A stretch of 64,000 nt of DNA from Solea solea (Eukaryota > Chordata > Actinopteri > Pleuronectiformes > Soleidae), in the NCBI RefSeq assembly GCF_958295425.1, contig NC_081136.1, forward strand, positions 4,727,811-4,791,810. The letters run 5' to 3'. The translations under genes were made by a program, and so were the position numbers. The notes under the pieces are model-generated. The model saw only the letters and a list, made by a program, of their open reading frames with translations. It searched no databases and was not told the DNA's origin. Shown in pieces: positions 54,011-62,800 of this stretch. The stretch's first letter is position 1. The number at the start of each line of letters is the position of its first letter.

Positions 54011-55295
54011 ACATTTGACACCACTTTTTTCACCAATATTTGGTGCCTCAAAAATGCGATCTTTTGTAAGAAAAAAGATGAAAATGAATTAGCACAATTA
54101 TTTATAAATGTGTCTATTTGCTCAAGGGCTGAGTTTTAATGAGATGAAATATCAGTGCTTTCTGTCTAAATAAAGGAAATAGCAATGTGATCTTCATTTG
54201 CTTTGAATGGGAACATAGAGTAACGACACCGCACGGTTCCCCTAACCATGACCATGAGTGCTGTTGTTGCCATGACCACAGACACAGGAGTGAGGAAGTG
54301 ACCTCCGCTCTGGCGGCGACACCGCTGTTGCACTTTGTTCACCTCGCGTTCAAACCCAACCATTACTGTTTTAACGACTGCTAATAAAACCATAATCGGC
54401 TGTTGTGTTGCCACCACCGTGTAACTGTGAAAACACAACATGTATGACATGATGTCGTGTTTGTTCAGGTTAATTTTCCGCCACCTCATTTTACCCATAT
54501 AATGTTTTTGCATCAGGCCGAGGCCGAGTTTGCATCTGCTTTTCATCACCGCAAACATTTCCCAAAGCATCCGTGACCTTGTGCTATAAGGTTGTTACTT
54601 TTTGTGTTTGTTTGTTTTAAAAAAATGTATGCAGAAAAAACATTGTACACTGAAAAATAGTGGTTGGACTTAAAAAGTTATATGAAAGCATTACATAATC
54701 TTTGTGCCTGTGTGTTTTACCAATTTGAGATTAGATTGGACTTTATTGATCCCTCATTGATAAAAAATTTAGTTTTTTTTAAATGATGGGAATAGGATAT
54801 ACAGTAGAATAAGCTTTTTACATATCGAGAATAAAACTAAAAACTGAAATAGAAAAAAGTATAATGGATCTAATCTTGTACAGCTAACTTAAAAATAATT
54901 TAAAAAAAATATAAGGTTATGAGTGCAGTTTCATAAAACTTTAAAAACGTACATTTAAATTAAGTTTATCCAATGTTTTTCCTATTTTAGTGTGGATTTT
55001 TTACTTAAAATTTTTTTTTTTCAAAAATGCGATTGACCTCATTATTCTTTAAAAACAAGTTAAAAAAGGAGTTTATTTATTGCTACATTAAATGTAGACA
55101 CACAGTAGTGATGGAAGACGTGTCTCAAAGAGGAGGCGAGAGCGATCACATGACAGGCTTTGCATAAGACAGGGTTTCGATTTGCCATAAAGGTGGAGAA
55201 CAAGAAGACGGAGACGGAAGAGACGGTAGGATACGTCCTGGTGAACGAATGAAACAGACTCCAGTTTTAAAAACGAAGAGTTTGACAGATTCGAT
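54011..55295. other. Lectin upstream region, no gene seen
   Basis: AT-rich. A 134-codon minus-strand frame at 54166-54570 has no recognisable domain and no splice support, so it is not called. The last 200 bp before 55296 should include the lectin promoter and 5' UTR. Confidence 0.5.
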
Positions 55296-58200
55296 ATGTC
55301 GCGACATGGACGTCCAGTACATTCAGGTAAAAAAATATCTCGCAAGCATTACATGTGTTTTTCTGATGTTAGAAGATGAATGAACTATTGATTCGCTGTA
55401 GTGAATTATTGTGTTGTTGTGTGTTTATCTGTCAGTTTGTCCTTCTGTTAGCAACTTCCTACAGTCTACGTCTGCAGTTTTTGACAAAGCAATCAGATTT
55501 TGAGATAAATCTGTAGATATTTAAGGTACCAAAGTGTTGTGTTTTTTTAAATATTGTCTTTCATTTTACAGGCATACGAAGAGCCACTTTGTGTGTTCTG
55601 CTTTTATCAGGTCAGTGTGTGTGTGTGTGTGTATTTGTGTTAAGAAAAGAAGTTCTCCAAGCAAAATGCAAATACTAGATGCAGATTTCTTCCTCTTTGG
55701 TGTTTTAAGCCAGTTAATCTCGCGGTGCTGCCCTCTTGTGGATTCAGTCACCCATCACTTCTTTAAGAGTTTTATATTACTCAATTTGATCTATGAAAGT
55801 GTGGCTACGTCCTATCAAAACAATGTACTGAATAAAATAATATTGTTTTGTTTAAGAAGTTATTTATATAAAAGAAATACACTTTTGTGCTCTGAATTAG
55901 AGGAAAATATTGACTCGCGGCTAGTATCGTCCAGTAGGAGCCTGGTTGGTGAATTTGTGGTTTCAAATACTATCAGCCCCGGTCAATTTATGAATCTTGT
56001 GGCTCCACAACCTGAGGGCTTTGTCCATTTTTAAACACATTTTTATAGCCGTGTTTCCATCGAGTGAAATTTTTTTTTTGTATTTGCGTTAGGCATAGTA
56101 CCAAAATAACTCGCCCCAGCCATTCCATTCTTTGGCACCCTTCCCTTGAGGTACCAGGTACCATTTGGCCCAACCCACGCCCCGCCTACCAAGCAAAGGT
56201 GCTGTTCTCAGTCGAAAAACACAAGCCTGACCGAGGGCCTTACCATTCCAAACCGTACCGTACCATGATGGAAACACAGCATATGTCCCTGCCACTTTAT
56301 CAGATGTCCTGTGTAGCTAATGAAGTAGTGAGTGATTGTATGTTTACTGAATCTCCTCTTGCAGAACTGTGCTCATGCACCCTCTATAATTACCACTTCT
56401 TTGCTGAACCAAAGACGTGGTTTCAAGCGAGGAGTCACTGCAGAGAAATGTACAAAGACCTGGCCTTTGCTGGAAACGTTGAGGACATGAAGCGGCTGAT
56501 CGCAGCTGCTGGCAGCGGTTACCAGGGCGACGTGTGGATCGGCCTGAAAGACAGATTTTACACATGGTGGTGGTCTACCCCTTTTCCCAATCCCTACATA
56601 AATGACTCAACAAGAATCCGGATCTGGGCTACGAATCAACCAAATAACAAGAGATGGGACAAAAGTTTGTGTGTTACTTTCATGAAAGGGTTTTGGTACG
56701 ATGTTAACTGCAGTGCTATGTTCAGCTCCGTGTGCCACAACAACTCAAACACACACAGTGAGTACATTTGTAGATTTTGGTATTGTGTTGTTATTTACAG
56801 CAAATGCATGAATAAATACTGAGTTAAATGAAAACCCTGTAAAATGGGGATATTTTTTGTTAACCGTAAACCGTTTCCTTGGGAGCCTTCCTCTAAGCTC
56901 CGCCCCCAAACAATTGCCTGTGTCCAGTGTCCATGGTTATTATTAGTATTTTTCATGATTTTTCACTTCTTTGGATTTTGATGATATTTTAAATGCAAAA
57001 AAAAATGAGGGTTAGACACTTTATCGCGGACTGCTTTGTCTGATTGATTTATGATGAAAAGAAATAAATTAGGCAGCTTTGCAGCTTTCTTTCTTCAGCG
57101 AACTTTCCGAACATTTGGCATGCGTACTTCTCATTACCCTAAATCCTAGACCGTTTGTGATATCCAGAAAATTCAAAATCTATGGCGATCTGTCCAGGGT
57201 GTGACCCCGCCTTTTGACTGAAACCTTTAACCTCTCTTTCCAGGCCTCAACAGATATATCTTTGTCAAAGAAAAGAAAACATGGCACGAGGCTCAGGCTC
57301 ACTGCAGAAGGTACCACACAGACCTGGCCCGTGTGAGGAGCCACACTGAGAACAAGCAGATACAGGCTGTGGTTCCCGATGGTGTATCTGCTTTTATCGG
57401 CCTGTACAGACACCCGTGGAACAAATGGTCAAATGGTGCGCCCCTAACCTTCAAATACTGGGCAGATGGACACCCACTGGGTACACCTCTCAGATGTGCT
57501 GCCAGTGTGATCAATGCCGAACACCACGGACACTGGGTGGAGAAGAGCTGTCAAAGTGAACGTCATTTCATGTGCTACAGCAGTAAGATTTTTGATATGT
57601 ACAGATTAGGCCTATGATATTCTCAGAATATGTTGAAACTCTGATCTAAAGGGTTAGCTAAAATCGTTGACTTTTGTGCAGTTTACAAACTTGAGTTTCC
57701 ATGTTTTCAGACTTGTTTAAAGACCAGATTTCTAAATACTGATATGCTGTAACCCATTTTTTGATTTTCTTCATTACCAGACCAAACGCGGGTGTTTCGA
57801 CTCGAGCTGAAATCCACAGTGGACCTGGAGATTGACCCTGTTCTGAGAGAGAACGTCATAAAAGAGGTAATTGTCGTCATTATAACTGGATTTCTGCTCC
57901 TGGTCTCTCGCTTCTATCTCTACCTCACCTCCCTCCTTTCTCTCCCCCCTTTCTGTTCCCCACTTGTCCTTTCACCACAACCTGTCTAGGCAGATGGCCG
58001 CACATCTTTCAGTCTGGTTCTGTCAGCGATTTCTGTTGTGATTTGGCGCTATACAAATAAAACGTAATGTAGTTGAGTTGAATTACACATGTTGTTTTAT
58101 ATCATTATATCATTCCTGTGTTATTCCTGTTTTGCAGATTGAGGCGAGGCTGAAGGAAAAAGGGTTCACGGGAGATTTCAAGCTAACATGGATACCCTAA
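55296..58200 (+). CDS. Secreted tandem C-type lectin-domain protein
   Basis: Teleost two-CTLD protein of the kind often annotated as mannose-receptor- or PLA2-receptor-like. Exons 55296-55326, 55572-55610, 56365-56757, 57244-57582, 57781-57866 and 58138-58200 join in phases 1, 1, 1, 1 and 0 to give 316 residues. The signal peptide is split over the first three exons (hydrophobic core ATLCVLLLSELCSC, residues 15-28). CTLD1 is about 29-152 with WIGL and the four framework Cys. CTLD2 is about 156-267 with FIGL and four Cys. A C-terminal helix ends RLKEKGFTGDFKLTWIP, typical of this fish family. No second membrane helix is present, so secretion is inferred. CTLD1 has QPN and WYD in place of a full EPN/QPD and WND set, and CTLD2 lacks both, so calcium-dependent sugar binding is doubtful. 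The first two short exons are inferred from phase and splice sites; exons 3-6 are secure. Confidence 0.88.
55727..55741 (-). promoter_or_regulatory. CTCF-like motif, reverse
   Basis: The minus strand reads CCACAAGAGGGCAGC, one mismatch from CCASYAGRKGGCRS. It is in intron 2 of the lectin gene. Matched by eye only. Confidence 0.35.
56051..56277. mobile_element. Short MITE in lectin intron 2
   Basis: Bounded by perfect 11-bp inverted repeats, GTGTTTCCATC at 56051-56061 and GATGGAAACAC at 56267-56277. The interior has GGTACCAGGTACC and CCGTACCGTACC. It extends an open frame upstream of exon 3 but is intronic. Confidence 0.7.
57105..57185 (+). repeat. Dispersed repeat, second copy of 9535
   Basis: CATTTGGCATGCGTACTTCT, CATTACCCTAAATCCTAGAC and GATATCCAGAAAATTCAAAA match 9535-9620 in order. 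It lies in lectin intron 3, just before exon 4. Confidence 0.6.
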
Positions 58201-58204
58201 TAAA
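58199..58204 (+). terminator. Lectin poly(A) signal overlapping the stop codon
   Basis: The TAA stop (58198-58200) is followed by TAAAAA, so AATAAA begins inside the stop codon. No better signal was noted in the next few hundred bases. Confidence 0.5.
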
Positions 58205-58635
58205 AATGTCTTCCACAGAGACAAAGTGTTAGAATTGTAACGATTTCATGGAAATGAGATTGACACTGAATATCCAGAAAATAAGAAAATTAATAGTTTG
58301 TAAGTGAGATTTATATATGAATTGCTTTATAATGTAGTTAATATGGGTTCCACCAAATTGCCTTTAATGTGGAAAAGTCACCAACATTGGTAGCAAGTGC
58401 TTACGCTGCAAAGAAACCTCAAAAATTGATTAATGTATCGTATTAGTGTTTTTTTTTAAATTTAATTGTAGACTTATTTCAAATTTCCTTATTAGCAATA
58501 TTTAGTCATTCACATACCATTTTTGTTTAAGTTTAAGTCAAAACATTTGAGTCTTTTCTTAATAACAAGAAAAAACATTCAATTATTTCTGAGATTGTTT
58601 CTGATTATCATTTTTCTCCACGTGTACCAAGTGTG

Positions 58636-58710
<75 letters not shown>

Positions 58711-59054
58711 GTATTTGAAGATAGTGTTCTCTAAAAAAACATTTCCTGATTCCCTGCAGTGCCGTGGTTCCTCCACTGCGTGGCAATAAAGTACACAGAA
58801 ACCTTCAGTTTCTGACAGTGTTAGGATTCACTGCACTAAAGCCTTAAGACCTATTCAATAATTAAGGCATCATATTGATTTTAAGTAACAATAAACACAA
58901 GCCAAGTTGAATTTGAACTTTCTTCCGGCACATTTTATTGGCCCTTTGCTCAGCAGCCACATTTTAGATGGAAAGTCAAATATGCCTTATTGTCACGACA
59001 GAGAAAGTGCAACAGAACAAAAAAAGGAAATCAAGGCGAGGCTGTTTTATTTAT
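58205..59054. other. Lectin-retrotransposon spacer
   Basis: AT-rich with a GATA microsatellite and no exon. The five bases before the LTR (TTTAT, 59050-59054) are the candidate target-site duplication of the BEL/Pao element; the matching copy would lie beyond the window. Confidence 0.6.
58636..58710 (+). repeat. (GATA)n microsatellite
   Basis: About 19 uninterrupted GATA units. Confidence 0.97.
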
Positions 59055-59458
59055 TGTAGAACTTTCTAGCAGGCAAAGCTATTTGTCTTTCATTCTATTA
59101 ATCTGTTCATTGTTGTAACTGGCATCAAAGCACCGTTGCCTTTAAAGTGCCTTTAAGGTGCATCGTCAAAGCCATGTTTTGTTATATATTGCCTTCGTAT
59201 GCGCCTTTGTAAAGCTATCTATCATTAGAACCTGTACGACTTGTCGGTTTTACAACCTAACTGACTGTCTAACTGACTGTCTAACTGACCGTCTAACTGA
59301 CTTCAAACTAACTTCAACTTAACTTAACTGTTGCTTAACTGTGTATGTGGAATAAACCTTCAGAAAGACAGTCGAGTTGTGCCCGCCGTACTTGTTCTGG
59401 TTACCCTTTCCAGAAGGGAGCATTGGGCTGGAAAGACCAGCCAGCAGAAATCTGGACA
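59055..59458 (+). repeat. 5' LTR of the BEL/Pao element
   Basis: A 404-bp LTR that begins TGTAGAACTTTC and ends AATCTGGACA. Its limits are set by comparison with the solo LTR at 53359-53743. It has a TATA-like TTATATATTG at 59180-59189 and an AATAAA at 59349-59354. The short tandem CTAACTGACTGT stretch at about 59260-59300 differs from the solo copy and explains the length difference. Confidence 0.88.
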
Positions 59459-59870
59459 GTTGTAAAACCGTTGTCGGCGCCGTATCAGTGGAGGTACGGA
59501 CTGCCGAGCGGAGGACGACGATCGTGAGGTACCAGGACGCTGGTGAAGTGGATCAGTCGTGAATCACTCAACGGAAAAGCCGGAGCAAAGAGCTATCGGG
59601 GCCGTTGAAGGATTAAAGGAAGTGCCGCAGCCGAGGGAAAGGCTGTGAAGATTGCACAAGGAATACAAATGCAAAGCTCTTCTGGGCAGAGAGCCTCACA
59701 GACTGTGACATTGTAACGTCGACAGCTTGGGGCGTGGACATTCGTGTGCCATTAGTGGACGTGTCGTTTGCAAAGAACTGAATCCTTTGAACGAGTCATT
59801 GGCAACGAACCAGAGAGTCGACTCCAATCAATTCCAATTCCGGAGTGAGTCAGGAGTTCAAAGAAGAAAA
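59459..59870 (+). other. Retroelement leader
   Basis: Untranslated leader between the LTR and the polyprotein ATG. I could not assign the primer-binding site to a particular tRNA with confidence. Confidence 0.6.
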
Positions 59871-62800
59871 ATGGCAGATGACAAGCCAGATCTGGAAAGC
59901 CTACAGCGGAGGCGATCAAATGCACAGCGGAGCCTAACGACGCGTATAAACCGCCTTAATTTCAAAGCTGGTCGTGTAGGCACAGGAAAATTGTCGCAAG
60001 AGTTGGCAGGGTTGGAAAACGACTATGATGTCTTCGTCGACGCCTGCTGTGAATATATCGAAGACCTGGAACAGATAGACTCAACGGACGACAACTGTGA
60101 GTTAAGAGACACTCTGACAAAGAGGGACGCCATTGGGCAAAGGTACCATGAGACAATGGAAATGTTGTGGTTTAAAGATGCTGAGCCAGTAATAAGCACC
60201 CTCGTGGCACGGTTCAATTCAGCTTTCGACCAGGCCGAGGAACTCGGCAGGAAAAGTGCACTACAGTGGTGTCAGCAAGAGGCCAGAAGGCAGGGACTGG
60301 ATCAGGAACTCCACGAACTCAGAGACGTTGTGTATGTTTGGAAAGACTATCGGCCATACGGTGAAGAAAAGTGGAGACTCCTTTTAACATTGGAAATTAA
60401 AAAGAAGGTACTGATGGAGGAGTGGGCACGCCGCCGGGATAACAAGCGGGGAGGTGGGCTTACCCGACCAGTAACTTGTGCTAGTACCACCCCACTTGTT
60501 CACACCCACTCAGCTATCAGGCAGGGCACCATAGCTGGCACCAGTCCCCCTCATCAACCTCCTCAACAGCTTCAACAACCTAATTATGGACCCACTGTCA
60601 GCTTTACTCAGCCTCCAACCCTCACCAGTATACCACGGCCACCAAGGCCTCACACTGCTCCCACAAACACCAGCATGGGACAAAGGGGAACTGTGCCCAC
60701 CAGCAACTTTGGTACAGTCACAGGGGGAGAAGACAGCTCTCAGTGGGCCCAACCCATAGCAAAGATCACACCGATAAGCTTGCCTAAGATTTCCGAGAGC
60801 AGGAAGGCTGATTGGAAGAGTATCCAGGCGCAAGCGGGTCCCACAGAGTCCTTTGAAGAAGAGAGTAAACTGAGGGCCGAGATGTCTGAGCTCAGCAGGG
60901 AGCTGAGCTCTGAAAAGACCCAAACTGCAGAGCTGCAGGAGACCTTGGTGCAAAGCCAGGAGAATCTCACTGAGCTTCAGTCTGACTTCTACCAGAAAGA
61001 GTCAGAAGAGTCTACTCTGCATCAAGACCTCAAGGCACCAGAAGAAAGACTGAGCTTAGCACAGGAGGACTTGGCTACCAACACCAGCCAACTCCTGCTA
61101 ACCACACCACTGCTAACTCCAACCCAGACAGGTTTGGAGGCTCAGACAAAAGAACTGAAGAGAAGCCACAGCTCATTGGAGTCAGAGCTCACTAAACAAG
61201 AGCAGTTGAAGCACCTGAAGCACCTGGTGATACTGTCTTTAGAGAGCAGACTTTCTGAGAAAATGCTAACCCAGTGGCTTGCACATGTGAGCAGCCCCAA
61301 AAACTATGCCTTCCTGGGTAACCATTTTGAGAAGCTCTTATTGTTCCTGGCGCCTTTCCTGAAAGACCAAAAGTCATTACTCACAGGAGTAGAGCTTTTG
61401 AAGTTCAGCGAGCCAATCCCCATTTACACTTCCGAGAGACCCAGCTACCATGAGAAGCCGGTCGACTGGAGGAGGATCCTAGAGGGAGTGGAGAAGATCC
61501 TGAAAGCAAGGGGCTTCTACCTCAAGCCCTGGGTCCGGTCTGGTCAAAGTGGGAGGAAGGGCGAGGCAAAGCCTGACCAAATGACTCTCCTTACTGAAGG
61601 AGAAGTGGATGTAAAAGCACCAAACCCATTAACTCGTCGCGTCCTACTGAGCCAGATCACTGGATTGTACGACCCGATCGATCTAACAACACCTGTGAAG
61701 CAAAAAGGTGCGATTCCTGTGAGGAAGGCCTCCCAGGAGGCTGGCAAGTTCACTAAGGACACTTGGGAGGAGTCCCTCTCTGACGAACTCCGAGGGAAAG
61801 CAATCGAGCTGTTCAAGGAGTACACTCGCTTGGGGAGCATCAAGTTCCACAGAAGCCTCACACCCTCCGGCTGGAGGGGCGAGCCCTGGGGAATCACATT
61901 CTCTGAAGGAAGCTGTGAATCTTACGGCGCCGTACTGTACCTGCGATGGGAAAGGTCAGATGGTGTAGTTACCCGGTTGGTGGACTCAAAAGCCAAGTTA
62001 ACCCCCTTAAACCAGAAAGGTGACGCAGTCAAAGCCGAGATCTGTGGGGCTTTGTTCGCCGCACGCCTGAAGGAATATATGCTGAAGCATGGAAGATTGG
62101 CTGTAGAAAAGTGGTACCACTTCATAGACAGTCAGACTGTGCTGGGAGCCATCCAGCGAGACAGTTACGGATTTCAAACATTCTTTGCAAATAGGGTCAG
62201 GGAGATCCAGAAGGCTGGGCCCGTAACTGATTGGTGGTGGATCCCTGGTGAAGTCAACGTCGCTGATCTCGTCACGAGAGGGTGTTCACCCAAGCGACTA
62301 GACGAAAACTCCGCGTGGCAGAAGGGTCCCGAGTTCCTGTCTAGTCCAGTGAAAGATTGGCCTATGGAATCTGCAGCAAAAGTGGCGGCTGATGCTACAG
62401 AGACAGTGAGTAAACTCCAGAAGAAAGACTTTACAGCAGCTCTCACCAGAACCCAAGCGCAGAAGTTGTTAAATTCTGGTAGTGAAGGCCGGAATTTCAC
62501 AGATGGAGATAGCAGGTCTCTAGCAGGGCTCCAGTCGGCAGGATATGAGACAAAATCGATCCCTGTTGAGACCAAGAAAGATGAGACACTGTGGGGAGCC
62601 GCACTCATAGTCCGAGTGGGTCTGAAAAGGTACGACCCTCTAGTTAAGCTCTGTGGAGGGGTCAGTCATGCCCGAAAGGCTGTAAAGAAGTGGGTTGCTC
62701 GTATAGGGAGAGCCCCTATTCCAGCAAAGTGGGAGGTAGTACTGACAGTGACCGAACTTGAAACTGCATTCCAAGATCCCCCTACGTCATCCCGCTACGT

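Noticed and set aside
54166..54570. A 134-codon minus-strand frame
   Set aside because: No recognisable domain, signal peptide or splice sites; composition is ordinary for random sequence.
56064..56364. Open frame upstream of lectin exon 3 as part of the protein
   Set aside because: A strong acceptor at 56364, the signal peptide formed by exons 1-2, and a MITE in this stretch argue that it is intronic.
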